Shown here: positions 35,653 through 47,632 of the stretch, piece by piece | Layout: every line of letters begins with the position of its first letter | How positions within the stretch are numbered: position 1 is the first letter of the stretch | Assembly: GCA_009809945.1 (NCBI GenBank) | Contig: WTPW01000314.1 | Location: 221,197-285,196 of the forward strand | Source: Gigaspora margarita | Taxonomy: Eukaryota > Glomeromycota > Glomeromycetes > Diversisporales > Gigasporaceae | Direction: 5' to 3' | DNA length: 64,000 nt | Translations under genes and position numbers: made by a program | The notes under the pieces: model-generated | The model's database searches: none | What the model saw: only the letters and a program-made list of their open reading frames with translations | Told to the model about the DNA's origin: nothing

Positions 35653-36068
35653 TCTAATAAAAACCAGTATTGCAGATTTTATGTATAGATTAGCAAAATC
35701 GATAGATTTATTAGCGAAGACTAGTTTCAAAAATTGATTCATCTCACATATCACTATTTTTTCTGGCAAATTATACATTAAACAATTAATTTAAAATAAT
35801 TAAACAAAGTTACAGTGTAAATTTTTTGATTAATTATTAAGAAATTTTTGTAATCCAAAAAAAATGAATTGGCTTCGTAATAAAATAAGAAATTACAATA
35901 AAAAACTGTAACTTTGTTTATTTATATTAATCTAATCGTTTAATGTATAATTTGCTAAAAAAAATTAGTTGGAACACGAGATAAATCAATTTTTTAAAAC
36001 CTAGTCTTCACTAGTAAATCTATTGATTTTGCTGATACATAAAATCTGTACTACCAGTTTTTATTAGA
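35653..36068. repeat. Fold-back element FB-3 (arms about 205 bp)
   Basis: TCTAATAAAAACCAGTATTG at the left is mirrored by CTACCAGTTTTTATTAGA at the right. Internal matches include TCGATAGATTTATTAGCGAA against ACTAGTAAATCTATTGAT, and AAACAAAGTTACAGT against ACTGTAACTTTGTTT. The turn is near 35862. It is non-coding and of a different sequence family from FB-1 and FB-2. Confidence 0.9.
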
Positions 36069-36519
36069 ATATGTACAGTATCTGACTTTGCAGAGCTGTA
36101 TGGTATAAAAAATATACAGTTTATTAACATAAGCTCATATAATACAATTTCTATATAATTACAATACAACCACAATATAATTACATTACAACTATCGATA
36201 TAATTATAATACAAGTATTGATATAATTATAATATGATTACAATACAAATAAGACCACAATATTGCCTAATTTTATACAATTATTATACATAAGTGTTAG
36301 TCAAATTTAATGTTATAGATCAACGTACAATTTTTCTGTATAATTGTTGGTCAAATTTATAGAATTGTATATTTTTGTACAATTATTATTATATTTTAAA
36401 TTTTTTAGTTTTTTTGCTTCAATACAAATATTGTACAGTATTGAATTTATTTTGAATATAAATTGTATATAACTTAATAAAAATATAATATATTCAGTAT
36501 AATTTTTTTTTATAGGGTT
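36069..36519. other. A/T-rich stretch left of LINE A
   Basis: It contains repeated AATTACAATAC and ATATAATTATAAT words and two GTCAAATTTA blocks (about 36298 and 36350). LINE A homology fades near 36520, so this may be unrelated sequence joined by a deletion. The minus-strand open frame at 36313-36624 has LINE sequence only in its upstream third. Confidence 0.35.
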
Positions 36520-37200
36520 GTAAGTATGTTTATAGTTGTTATTGAGGTAGAGCCATATTGCATTCCTATCTATTTGAGATGAAAGAGGTATTATGTTGTT
36601 TATATGTTGTTGAGAGGACCACATTGTGATAGTGTGTGCATTACATAAATTTTTAATAGCTCTGCATAATGGTTGTTCTATGATTGTATTGTTGTAGGAT
36701 AAAAAGTATAATATATTGTAAATATTCTTATAATTAAGATCAAGATATGTTTCAGAATGTAACTAGGGTTTTTAGTAAGATTGTCAGCAAGATTATTGTA
36801 TAAACAGTTCTGGTGTGCAGGTACTTTGTATAATGTAATTTGGAGATTATAGGATTGAATAAGATTTAGTAGAGTATGCCAAATAGGCCAATAATTGAAG
36901 GAATATTATTTGTGAGAAGAGGAGATTTGTGAGTTAAATTGTAAAATTTAGAAATAGTAGATTGAGAGTCCATATATATAGATATTTTACTATTATGTGG
37001 GCATGTACAAATTGCTAAAAGAATAGCTATAAGCTTAGCTTTGTGAAAGAAGGCCAGTATTGTATTTGAGCAAAAAATGATTAAAAGATAGAGTCATCTT
37101 GAATTTGGATCTAACTGAAACTCATTTTGCATCTTTCATTAGTAATATTAGTAACTGATCCATCAGTATAAAAAGTAAATAAATTAAATAGTTGGTTATT
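36520..37200 (-). pseudogene. LINE A: RNase H and start of the C-terminal region
   Basis: The domain starts LFTFYTDGSVTN near 37180-37145, with its first catalytic Asp kept. QIQYWPSFTKLSLQ (Lys replaces the usual alanine-Glu helix) follows, and then near 37000-36880 the TDSQ strand reads YIWTLNLLF. IMWSSQQHI and AIWLYLNNNYKHTYNPIKKN (36620-36510) match the segment after RNase H in LINE B and C. Beyond that the protein no longer matches. The domain removes RNA from the RNA-DNA hybrid. Confidence 0.7.
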
Positions 37201-38229
37201 AGATGCAGTTTGTTGTAGAGAGTTAGAAACAGTATTAGGTATAAAGATTTCATGAATTGGATTGTTGGAGGTTGGTAATATTGGAATAAAAGGTATATTT
37301 TGAAATTGTGGATTGCTATAGAATAAAGAAGGTCTAGAAAATTAGCATAGATTTTGAGTTTGTTAGAAGGGTTAAAATAGCATTTTCTACCATTAAATTG
37401 GATAAAAAGTGTAGCAGAGATATAATAATCAGGAATTCTATTAGTATTATAGTTATAGCCTGTACAAGGTATACAGATAGTTTCAGATATTGGGTAGAGG
37501 TTGGAGTTGGAGTTATTTGTTTGAATAGTCCAGTATGTAATGTTGATTGTATTAGTGCTTTTATTAAATTTGCAGGCTTTTTCTATATTAATATCTTGGG
37601 TAGTTTCATTATAAGTAATAAAAATTTTCTGTGGAAGTGGCCTGTAGTAAAGGATAGAGTATTTATAGATTGTAGTTGGAAAGAAGAGGATATAGAATGA
37701 GTTGTAGAATTATATAGGATTAGTTGTTCGAAAGTAGTAAACTAGCCTAGTTTATGACCTGTATATAGTTGATTAGTGCGAGAAGAAATATGGTCCCATT
37801 CTAATAATTTAGAGTTGTCAAAGAATGTAAGTTGTTAAAGATAGATGATATTTTTGGAGTGAAGTTGTTTTTTGAAATAGGTATACTGAGAGTAGGTATC
37901 AAAAATAGATTCAAGAGAAGTATATGGTTATTGTAAAGTATAAGGTTTTGAGTTGTGTAGATTGGTATTGATAGATATACTAGTATAGTTAAAAAGGTGA
38001 ATAATTTTACAAGTTGTTTATTTTTGTTAGAACTATCAATTTTGGGGTTGGGGTGTTGTAAGATATTTATAGGTGACCAAAGATTGTTTTGTAGATCCTG
38101 TAAGCATATGTGTGTACTTATACCAAAAAGGTCTGGATTGTTAGTTCGTAATAGAAAATTGGAAATATGGTATTGTAGTTGAATGTCCCAAATATTTTTG
38201 ATACTGTAGATATTGTGATTTAACATAGT

Positions 38230-39470
38230 ACTATTTGGAGTAGTTGATGAGAGATGGAATTTGTGTTTTGTGATTGTGAGATATTTAGAAAGAAGTTTAA
38301 GGCATAATAATTTAGATAATACAATATTGTATATACAATATTCAAGAATTGGAGTAATAATATTATTAATTATATAACAAACTTGTTTGTCTGTAATGTT
38401 TTTGGAGTATAGTATTTGTAAAAGTTGTGAGATTTCTTGGGTAATATATTTAGATTGTATGGAATACTTAGCAGTAGCTATAAACTAGCATCCTAAGAAT
38501 TTAAAGGGTGTATGTAAAGGTTGTGTTGGGATTTGAGAATTGAAAAAGTGAAAAGAAAGTTGGGATTTAGTATTAGATAAAAGGATGGATTTGCTAGGAT
38601 TAACTTAAATATGTGCCATAGAGTAAAATGTAGCAGCAGTATCAAGTATTTGTTGTAATTGATCAGAAGAAAGAGCAAACCATAGTGTATCATCCATATA
38701 TGCAAGAACTGAGGTTAAAGTTTGTATAGTTTAACTTTGTATTGAATGGATAGAAGAGGTGTAAGTGGAGGATATTGTATAGCTAGTAAAGTTGTTTTTA
38801 ATTTTATTAATAAGAGGGTCATAGTATATTCTCCATAGAAGTGGTGTTATTGTTTCTTCTTGATTAATTCCATCATGGACTGAGTAATATGGGGATAAAC
38901 CCAGGTTAGTTATAACTTGATTAGATCGAAAAAGTAGAAGGTTAGTAAGAATATTAATAAGCTAGTTTGGGAATTGGAGATGTTTAAAGGATAGCTTAAG
39001 TAGGTCTATATTAATAGAGTCATAAGCTTTGCTCATATCTTGGGATAAAAGCCAAAGCTGTTGTTTGTTATAGTATGCATGTTCAATGAAGTTATTGAGT
39101 ATATGTATAGAGATGTTTGTACTGTTACCAGATAGTACAATATAATTGTATAGGTTAAGAATAGGATGTTTAGAGGGTTTGGTTTGGATGGTTAGTTAGA
39201 ATTTTTGTATAAAGTTTTTTGGTATGTTCTATAAGACTAATTGGTTAGGTATTGTTGAGATTACTATCAAATTGGGCTTTTTAGAAATTGGGTATATTCT
39301 GCTATTTTTCTACTATTTGGGAATATTTTATAATTAAATATATCGGTTTAGAAGTGATGTTATTGCCTAAAGCATATTAGGCCCTATATGTTTTAGTATT
39401 TCATAACTAATTCCTGAAAGTCCACATGCTTTATTATAGAAAATTGATGAATAGTATTTTGGACTTCTTC
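38230..39470 (-). pseudogene. LINE A: reverse transcriptase
   Basis: The catalytic box reads SVLAYMDDTLWFALS, with the two Asp codons at 38689-38694, so the active site is intact. The preceding block is GINQEETITPLLWRIYYDPL near 38865-38805, where relatives have GIDQGE; both differences are G-to-A changes. Downstream are QVNPSKSILLSNTKSQ and TPFKFLGC, the RT thumb region. The N-terminal fingers (39470-38950) are full of stops. The enzyme would copy its own RNA at a nicked target. Confidence 0.85.
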
Positions 39471-40199
39471 TAGTATAATAGAATGTAGGATAGAGTTATA
39501 CCAGAATGGGTTGATAGTTGGAATTGGAGTATATTCTTGTGACCAGTATTAATTAAAAATAGTTTGGTTATATGGCTAATGTCATTCTATTGTTCAAAAT
39601 AATGAGAGATATATTGTTTAATAAGTATAGGATTTGTGATAACTTGATTAGTAGTGGTGATATTGTGAAAATTTACAGGATCTTTGTGTCTATTAAGAAT
39701 ACTATCAATCATTTTAGCAGGTTGTGTAAGTAATTTTTCTTGTCTTGTTTGAATAGCCTGATTGATATGATTGTGTAAGTGTTGAGAGTTTTCAAGATTG
39801 CATGCATAGTATATAGTTTTAAAAAAAAGGTTAGTAGAGTTGAGCCAGTTTGAGAGTTTATGTGAATGGTGAGGAGGTAAAGGTATTTGGAAGTTGTGTT
39901 TGATATTGATGTAGTCAATGAGATTATATATAAGTTGAGATATAGGTGTATTATTTTTAAAGGCTAATTTAGTATGATGAATAATTTTGCTAATGTTTCT
40001 AAGATCTTTGTGTAAATTGGTAGCTTTTGGTGTAAAGGTATAATTAAAGTTACAAATAGTATATTTGTGGTTAGGAATATGTGAAAGAGCAGTATTAATT
40101 ATACTAATTTGTATTTTGTGCTATGTTTTTTCAAGAGATTAAGTTGTTGTAGTATTAAGAAGAATATAGTGGTGTTGAATATTGTAATTAATTTGGTTT

Positions 40200-40882
40200 G
40201 TAAAGTCTTCCTATTTTTCTGATATCATAGCCTTATAGTTAAAAATATGATGTTTATTATAGTGTTTATGTCTGGTTGTTGGTATGTTGGAAAGGACCAT
40301 TGACTTATAAGTATTTGGTGATCACTATGGGTAGATGATGAAAAATAATCAAGATAAAAAGCAGTAAGATAAGGGATCATTGGTTGGGCTGCCCAAATAT
40401 AGTCAATTCGGCTACTGTATCTATTGCTACTCTATGTATAGTCTAATGTATTAGTGTATGAAGCAAGATCATACATATTAGATCTATTGAGATGGTTAAG
40501 AAGTAGATATTTTGATGAAGAGGATAATGAAGTAAGCATTGAGGCATTAAAGTCTCCTAAAATTATAGAATATAGTTGGTGCAGAAGTGCTTTTTGTAAC
40601 CATTGTATGATCTTGGTTTGTGTTTTGTTTCTGATAGTGGAATTTGTAGCTGATAAGTAGATAGAAATAATTCTAAATTTGAAGTCATTTTTGAAAAAGA
40701 TATCTATAGCAATAGCCTCTTCTGGGTGGTTTAGAATATTATAAACATGAGGTTAAAGAGTATTGCTTAATATAATACAGGTTCCTTCTTTAGATTCAAG
40801 AGAGTTGGACCAAAAGTATGAGAATTGGGAAGTATTAAGAAATCGGTTAGATGGAAGATTAGCTATTTTTGTTTAAGTAATA
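40200..40882 (-). pseudogene. LINE A: AP-type endonuclease, remainder
   Basis: This domain nicks the target DNA to start reverse transcription. Right of the insertion the minus-strand frame reads EEAIAIDIFFKNDFKFRIIS, IYLSATNSTIRN, IILGDFNASML (40535-40575), YSSRIDYIWAAQ (40410-40430) and SSSTHSDHQILISQW (40310-40335). GDFN, RIDYIW and SDH hold the catalytic Asp/Asn/His of the family and are unchanged here. LINE B has GNFN and RINYIW at the same places. Stops occur upstream of IYLSATN, so the domain is not translated whole. Confidence 0.85.
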
Positions 40883-41017
40883 CAGTGCATGAACCCTTAA
40901 ATCAACAAGTCATAAATATAGCAGCCAAATTTGGAGCCATGTTACACAAAAATAACCTAATATGATTGGTTAATATAAGTATATATTAAATTAGAAATAT
41001 ATATAAGAGAGAGAAAA

Positions 41018-41064
<47 letters not shown>

Positions 41065-41091
41065 AAGAGGGAGAAAGAGAGAAAGAGAGAA

Positions 41092-41124
<33 letters not shown>

Positions 41125-41548
41125 AAGAAAGAGAGAGAGAGAGAGAGAGAAAGAGAAAGAGAGAAAAGAAAGAAAAAGAGAAAAAGAAAAAAAAGAAAAA
41201 AAAAGAGAAAAGAAAAGAAAAAGAGAGAGGAATTAGAATTTTTAATATTAAATTTAACTATAGTATATTTTTATTTAATAATTTTGGGCAGAATTAAGAA
41301 TATTATTAGTAGTTCTGGGCAAAATTAAAGCACCCAAATTTTTAATTTAATTAATAAATTAGGTTAACTTTAACAAGAAATAACTCTATTAAATACTAAG
41401 TAATTTAAAAATTAGCTTCATAACTTTGTTCTTTAGGCTTGATTTTATTATTCTATAAAGAGATTTGATTTATAACTACTTTAGTTTTTTATTTATAAGC
41501 TTTTAAAGATTGTGGATTATAGTCGCTGATTAAAGGATTCGTGCACTG
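40883..41548. mobile_element. TA-flanked element in LINE A, carrying a GA microsatellite
   Basis: CAGTGCATGAACCCTTAAAT at the left is mirrored by a right end that reads, in reverse complement, CAGTGCACGAATCCTTTAAT. TA stands at 40881-40882 and 41549-41550. It splits the LINE A endonuclease. The interior has the microsatellite at 41005-41228 and A/T-rich sequence, and no coding capacity. Its TIR start (CAGTG) and TA target suggest a Tc1/mariner-type non-autonomous element. Confidence 0.85.
41005..41228. repeat. (GA)n microsatellite
   Basis: About 220 bp of GAGAGA runs broken by AAAG and later grading into AAAAG and GAAAA. It is purine-only on the plus strand, which can form triplex DNA. It lies inside the TA-flanked element. 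Confidence 0.98.
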
Positions 41549-42101
41549 TACTAATAATATGAAGATTATTTTTAGAACAGTATTCTTCCTATAAGAGTTT
41601 TTTCTCTGGATTGTTATATCCTTGAACATTGTGGGTTGCTATATTTAGAGTTAGCAAAGGAGCAGTAGGTTGGGATAAGGTTGTAGTATTAGAAGGTGAA
41701 GATTTGAGTATAATCTTATCACAATATGACAGATCTTCAAAGGGTAAAAGAGTGCACTTAGGTAGAGGTATGGGATTATTAGATAAGTATATATGTGCTT
41801 TTTTGTGGTCTGTTGTTTTGTTTGTATAAATGGATATTTGGATATATTGTTGAGAATAATACTGGGAGTAGTTGTTATATATATGTTGTAAAAAGGATCC
41901 AATTGTTTGTGATAATGGTAAAGTTGGTAGTTTGTAGTAGTGAAGAAATCTGTTATAGCATGTAGTAGAAAAGATTTGGTTGAAATTTTGTAGAGTTTGT
42001 ACCTCAGAAGGATGGGATAAATTGGGATCTGAGGTATGTTTGTGTTCTGTAGAAGCGCTTGCCATTTTATGCTTAGTTCTCATAGCTGCGCAGGATACCA
42101 T
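41549..42101 (-). pseudogene. LINE A: N-terminal region and start of the endonuclease
   Basis: From the ATG at 42101 the frame reads MVSCAAMRTKHKMASAS and continues about 170 residues to LLTLNIATHNVQGYNNPEKK. That is the first conserved block of an exonuclease-endonuclease-phosphatase domain (THNVxG). Related LINE B starts MVSCAAVRTELHTASDS. Upstream sequence (EDQDNDSQ...TGQA) is also alike in both, so translation may begin further upstream. The N-terminal part has no recognisable RNA-binding motif. The domain is then cut by a TA-flanked element and resumes at 40882. Confidence 0.8.
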
Positions 42102-42155
42102 AGCCTGCCCTGTTCATTGGAACTGACTGTCATTATCTTGGTCCTCCACATATCA

Positions 42156-43479
42156 AATCCAGATTTATTGTTATATTCAGATTTAATTGTTAAATTTGAA
42201 TCAAATAATTAAATACAGATTTATTGTGGCAAATTAAAATGAAATCCAGATTAAAATAAATTATTGTATAAAATCTTGAAAACTAAATTTTTTTGGGTGC
42301 ATTTTTTAGGGTTAGGAGTTAGGATTAGGGTTTAGTTTTAAAAAAAGTTATAATAAACAAGTATTAGTGAGATTTAAAAGGTTAGCAGGTTAGCAGGTTA
42401 AGTAGAAAATATGAATTTCATTTTAAATTATAATCTATGACATTTATTGATTAAATCTGGATTTAATCATTAAATTCAGATTTAATAATTAAATACAGAT
42501 TTAATGATTAAATTCAGATTTAATGATTAAATCAGGATTTAATAAATAAATCTGAATTCAAGTAGTAATGCTATTCTGAGACATATGATTGCTTCAGTCA
42601 CATAATATTTTATACAGTTCAAAAAGTATGCATAAATTGGCAGTCCGGACCATATTAATTTTGGGTCCTAAAATGGAACAGTGTAGTTTTTAAATATTAT
42701 GTACTGTATAACCTGTAACAAAATATAAGATTAATATAGTAATAAGCAAGTTACAATCAAGAATGTTATTACAATTCAAATTCATTAACAATTGATATGA
42801 GATAATATAATTGTGAAGAAATGTATAATAAATACTTAAAAATAATATTGCAGGAGAATTAATTAAAACAAAATAAAATTATCTCATAGTTACAAATTTT
42901 CTGTTTTCACAAAAATATCTACTAATTTTATATATAATTGTAAAATATACAGTAATTGGTCCTTAATAATAAAAATATAAAAAAAAATCAATTGCACTTC
43001 CATTTTTGATTTGCTATATCTGAAGACCATAATCAAACTATGAGAAAATTTTAAATTAAGATAACAATACTATTAAATCTGTAATTATTATAATATATAA
43101 TTATTTGTGTATTAATTTATATTAGATTTATCATAATTTATAATTAATCTATTATTATAAATTGATAATCTCTTGTTATTTAAATTTAAAAATAACTTCT
43201 GTTTATTTTACAAACTTTGTATCTTTAAATTAGATTAACTGAGATATAGATAATTTAATATATTCTTAAATTATATAAAGATAAAGTTTACAATTAGTTA
43301 ATTTGTAAAAATTTATATATATAAACAAAATCTCAATATATAGTATCTTTATTTAGATATATTATCAATAATAAAAATAAAAATTAAAAAATTTTATGAT
43401 ATAATTCATGTGCATTTTATATATTATGCACATTAATGAATATTCATGCATATTTTATTATAAAATATGCATTTTTTCT
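42156..43479. other. A/T-rich stretch with TTAGGG words, no gene
   Basis: Right of LINE A the sequence holds ATTTAATGATTAAAT-type repeats, a short telomere-like patch at 42306-42335 (TAGGGTTAGGAGTTAGGATT) and, further right, only A/T-rich sequence. The gypsy remnant begins near 43480. Its LTR cannot be identified here. Confidence 0.4.
42446..42555. repeat. 19-bp near-palindromic tandem repeat
   Basis: Units of ATTAAATTCAGATTTAATG repeat about five times. Each unit is itself a near-palindrome around CAGA or CTGG. Similar single units occur at 42155-42230 directly next to the LINE A 5' end. Confidence 0.85.
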
Positions 43480-43829
43480 ATTTCTAAATAGAGTTATTAT
43501 ATGCAATCTTTGCAAAGGTAAACAAGTCTGTCTAGTTATCTTGGTGATTGTTAATAGTACATCTCAAATATTGTTCTACTGTATTACCTATTTACTTTGA
43601 CTATTTATTTGATAATAGTATGCTAATAACAAATTAATCTTAGTACCCAGGAGTTCAAATAAATGTTCCTAGACTTTGATATAAATTGTAGCTTCTGATC
43701 TAAAACTATATTCTCTGATATACTATAAAGCAAATTATTTTCTGAAAAATTATTTGAGCAGTTTGTTACACAGTAATAGATTTGTTATATACTACAAAGT
43801 AAACTATTTTTGATAATCTATTTACTATT
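43480..43829 (-). pseudogene. Ty3/gypsy integrase, second half of the split core
   Basis: Continuing the integrase from 52434 across the inserted element, the minus strand reads NRLSKIVYFVVYNKSITV and TAQIIFQKI. In a second frame it gives VLDQKLQFISKS with EHLFELLGTKINLLLAYYYQ, where relatives have VSDRGPQF...AYHPQTDG; it then has TVEQYLRCTINNHQDN and DLFTFAKIAYNNS. These are the central integrase core blocks of Ty3/gypsy elements, including the second catalytic Asp. Frameshifts and stops are present. Recognition ends near 43480, so the C-terminal domain and LTR are missing or diverged. Confidence 0.8.
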
Positions 43830-44799
43830 ATAGTCAGACCTTTCTATAATCATACCTATATAGTTACACCTCTATTTAAGTACCCAATATTGTTTGACAA
43901 ACCTAAAATATAGTAAAAAAACCTTATTATAGTTACAAATTGCTTATAATCACTATTACCATAAAAATTTGATTTTTTAACAATTTTATTAATAATTAAA
44001 CCTCTTTACAATTGCTAGTTTTTAAATACATTATTGCAATCAGCAATCTGATTGGCTATAAAAGTTTTATAATGCTCAGTAAATCTAACCCTGTAAGAAA
44101 AATAGTACAGGTTGGCGTCAAGAATGCTCAAAATTGAAAGGATTTTGTAGCATGTATAGAAACATTTTACAGAATAGCACAGTAAAAATAGCACAGATAT
44201 TATGGCAAAAAGTGCTACATACCGTATATTTCCAAAAATAAGCTACCCCCTGTTTTTGAACAAAAAACTTAATATCACTATGATCTGAAAATAAGTTACC
44301 TTGCTTTTTCGAACCAAACTTAATAGTAAAATTTTTTATTCCAAAAATAAGCTACCCCCCAATACCATCACTACTTTTAATTAGTGAATAAACAAATTTT
44401 TCTAGCAATGTTTATATATATCAGAAAAAAGTAGTACTAACATTATACAAAGTGACCTTATTTTCTACTTGGGAATAACTGGAATTATTCCTACCATTGT
44501 GTATATACATATTACAAAAATAGTTAACTTGCATATGCTCAATGGTTGACAGCCATAAATTGATTAAAATGTGTACTTATAATAATGAATAAAAAAAAAA
44601 ACTAAAAATAAAACATACGTACTAGTATATATTTAAATAAAAAAATAATTTAAAAATAATTTAAATAAAATAAATAAATAAAGTTGAAATGAAGTTAACA
44701 AACAACAAAAGAGTGAAGACACTTATCACTACGAGTGATATCTCCAACTAACAATGGCTCTAACATATAACAGATTCAACAATTAGGGTCCAACAAACA

Positions 44800-44935
44800 A
44801 TGCTTCAACAAAACGATGACTCCAACAAAATGGCAACTCCAATAAAATGGTAATACCAACAAAATGGCAACTCTAACAAAAAGCTGACTCCAACAAAATG
44901 ATGATTCCAACAAATGATGGCTCTAGTAAACTATG
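44800..44935. repeat. 17-bp minisatellite
   Basis: Units of ACTCCAACAAAATGGCA repeat about eight times with substitutions (for example ATACCAACAAAATGGCA and ACTCTAACAAAAAGCTG). Seventeen is not a multiple of three, and no reading frame is kept. Confidence 0.9.
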
Positions 44936-45408
44936 ATTACAGCAAAATAGTAGCATCGAAGAATATAATGCTACAAAAAAGAGGATAAATTGTGAATTAG
45001 TATTGTAATAAAAAGAAATAAATAAAATAAAATAAAATAAATAAAAAACTTATCTATAATATTGATCTATATTAACTTGTGACAACATTTAAAATAAAAT
45101 AAATAACAAAACATTAATATTTAAATAAAATAAGAAATTAAAAAAAAATAATTTAAAATAAAATAAAAAATAAAAAAAGAACCGTATTTAAATTAAATAA
45201 AAATAAACAAATAAAAAAAAGTTAAAAAATCGAATAAATAAAAAAAAAATGTTAAAAAATAAAAAATAAATAATAATAATAAAAAAAAAGAATAAAAAAA
45301 TAAAAAAAATAAATAATAATAAAAAAAAAGAAAAATAAATATAAAATTAAAAAAAATGCAAACAATTAATAATATAAAAAAAATATAAATAAATTACTAT
45401 AGTAATGT

Positions 45409-45475
45409 AGCATGTGCATTATTAAACATAGTGCCAAATATAGTATAGATACTATGTTTAAATAATGCACATGCT
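45409..45475. repeat. 67-bp palindrome
   Basis: AGCATGTGCATTATTAAACA and TGTTTAAATAATGCACATGC form a near-perfect stem around a loop containing AAATATAGTAT. It lies between the A-rich interior and the right end of the CCGTATATT-type element. Confidence 0.85.
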
Positions 45476-46373
45476 GGTACATACGTGCAAAACCTGTTCA
45501 CACAAGTTTAAATGCATGTGAATTTTTTTTTAAAAAGATAACATCTGATAATAAGCAACCTTTGCTCGAGCATAAATTCTTAAAAACCTGTATAACCCAA
45601 AAATAAGCTATCCCAGTTTTTTTGCTTAAAATCATCCAAAAAAAGGTTGCTTATTTTCAGGAATCTACAGTAATATCATGTTATATGAAATAGAGTGTTT
45701 TTTTTTATTTTATTTTATTTTTTTATTTTTAATGTTAAAGGTGAAACCATGCTTTTATCTTTATTAGATTTAATAGAAACTTTTTACAAACAAGAACTTT
45801 CATCACTTAAATTTATTGTTAAAAGTAAAAACTCAGACATATATCTAAATATATTTTAATACTCATTTGCAGTCTAAACCTAACAGAGTGGCCAAAGCTC
45901 ACCTAGATTTGGTTATATAAAGGAATGTCAGAGAAGTATATTGAGTATTTAATCCATTTGAAAAGCCATGTTTCAATTTTATGAATAGAGTTTTTATAGT
46001 AAGCTCATTGTTAATAGAGAGGTTATTTAATATTGTACAAGTTAGTAGAGTATTATCTTGGGGAAGTTGTAAAGATATAAACTGATCTTGGGATCTAGAA
46101 ATACAATGGGGGATCCAAATATCTGTATATATTTGTTGATTAATATTAAGAAGTAATTGAATAGTAAGAGAACTAGTAGCTTTAATAAATAGAGTATATT
46201 CACATATTGTATATATGATTTCAAATAGAATAAAATCTGATAAAGTAGAAAATAGCGAAGGTCTGTTTGGAAATAATGGATCTGAAAACTATCCAGATTT
46301 ATGATTTGGTTATAGAGATTTTTAATATTAGCTTGTGAAATCTCTAGTTTGCTAGAGTTTAAAATAGTATATA

Positions 46374-47250
46374 TTAAGTTTTTATAATATTATATAGTAG
46401 TTCAGAGGAGGGACAGATAGCCCAATATAGTAGATTGCTTGCATTGTGGCATATATGGCACATATTAGGGTATGCAGAGTTTTTTTTGTGTAAAATATGT
46501 AGGGCTAGAAGATCATCTAAGAGTAACTTAACTCTAAATGATTTAAGAGCTAAAGATTGAAAACTATGAGAGAAGTTACAAATTTTTTGGTTATTATTAA
46601 TATAGAGCCAAGTTGCATTCCAGTTAATATGTTGAGAGATAGCAATCCATTCCTGGATGCGGTTTTGTGATGACCAGAGTGCAGTTATATGTGCATAGCA
46701 TATTGTTCTTATACTATGTCGAATAGAAAGTTCATTAGGATTCATCAATTAAAAAGAATGCTGAGGGTTATATATATTGTATGGGTTGAAAATGAGATAA
46801 GGTGCAATTTGGTGTCTACGTGCTAGTTGATTAGCTTTGTTATTAAATTTATTGTTTTGATAAGCAGTAACTTTGTAAAATATAATATTAAGATTATATA
46901 ATTTTGCAAAGCTTAATAGTATATTCCAAATAGGCCAATATGGAATATTTAAGGATTTGGAGAGTGGTGTAGTGCTAATAAGGTTGGTATATTTGGATAT
47001 TACAGATTGAGAATCTGTAAAAACTTGAATATTGCAGTTTCTAGGTGCAGCGCATATTGCAGACAAGATTGCTATAAGTTCAGCCTTAAAAAAACAAGGC
47101 CAAAATTTGGTTTGTGTCTGAAAAGTATGTAAAATAGTAGTATTTTGTAGCTGTATCCAACCTATGCCTATAGAGCATTGAGAGCTACTATGATTGAAAA
47201 CAGATACATTAGTATAGAATATGAGTTCAGTTGAATTGTAGTTTTGATTA
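46374..47250 (-). pseudogene. LINE B: RNase H and C-terminal zinc region
   Basis: RNase H begins ELIFYTNVSVFNHSSSQCSI near 47225, where LINE A has FYTDGSV; the catalytic Asp is Asn. It continues with RNCNIQVFTDSQSVISKYTN (47045, second Asp kept), LNIPYWPIWNILLSFAK and IIFYKVTAYQNNKFNNKANQ (the usual HSGN...N..AD near the end is altered). After a stop, WSSQNRIQEWIAISQHINWN, ALKSFRVKLLLDDLLALHIL and CHICHNASNLLYWAICPSSE (46460-46410) form the C-terminal zinc-finger-like region of this LINE clade. Confidence 0.8.
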
Positions 47251-47632
47251 GCAATAGATTGAAGAGTATCAAGTGCAATACTAGATTAGAATATAGAAGG
47301 AATTAATGTGAAAAAAATTACAAGATTTGTTGAGAGTGGAATGTGAATAGAACTTCTGGTTGCAATAGAATAAACAAGATCTAAATGATTTGCATTTAGA
47401 TTAATTGATTTGTCAGAATTAACTCTGCTAAAAATTTTGTAACATAACTAGTAGGTATAAAAATAGTGCACTTATTTGCAATAGTATTTGAATTAAGAGG
47501 ACAATTAAAATATGAGGATGTAGTAATAGGTGATAATGGGTATAAACTTGTAAATTGTTCTTCAATAGAACATTGCCAATGAGTTATTAAAGTGTAATCT
47601 GATGTAGTATGTTTCCGGCGAACTTTGCCTAA

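Larger units (their letters stand above)
36520..42155 (-). mobile_element. LINE A: non-LTR retrotransposon, 5' end complete, 3' end lost
   Basis: The gene order on the minus strand is N-terminal region, AP-type endonuclease, reverse transcriptase, RNase H and a C-terminal region. The 5' end near 42155 coincides with that of LINE B (both begin about GAGGACCAAG before the conserved GGGCAGGCT). So this copy is probably 5' complete. The 3' end characteristic of LINE B, C and D (AAGGTGA...) is absent: homology stops near 36520. A TA-flanked element is inserted at 40883-41548. Of the four LINEs here it keeps the most catalytic residues. Confidence 0.85.
44222..45670. mobile_element. CCGTATATT-type TA element with minisatellite and A-rich interior
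   Basis: CCGTATATTTCCAAAAATAA at the left pairs with a right end whose reverse complement is CTGTAGATTCCTGAAAATAA. TA stands at 44220-44221 and 45671-45672. The interior has a 17-bp minisatellite, about 400 bp of A-rich AAATAAA repeats and a palindrome at 45409-45475. The short element at 58631-58946 has the same TIR. It is non-coding. Confidence 0.85.

Noticed and set aside
37398..37700. 100-codon plus-strand frame
   Set aside because: It is antisense to the LINE A region between RT and RNase H and has no conserved features.
40454..40660. Plus-strand frame of 68 codons
   Set aside because: It is antisense to the LINE A endonuclease, whose GDFN and RIDYIW blocks are clearly on the minus strand.
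42306..42335. Telomere
   Set aside because: Only a few irregular TTAGGG-like words are present, surrounded by ordinary repeat sequence.
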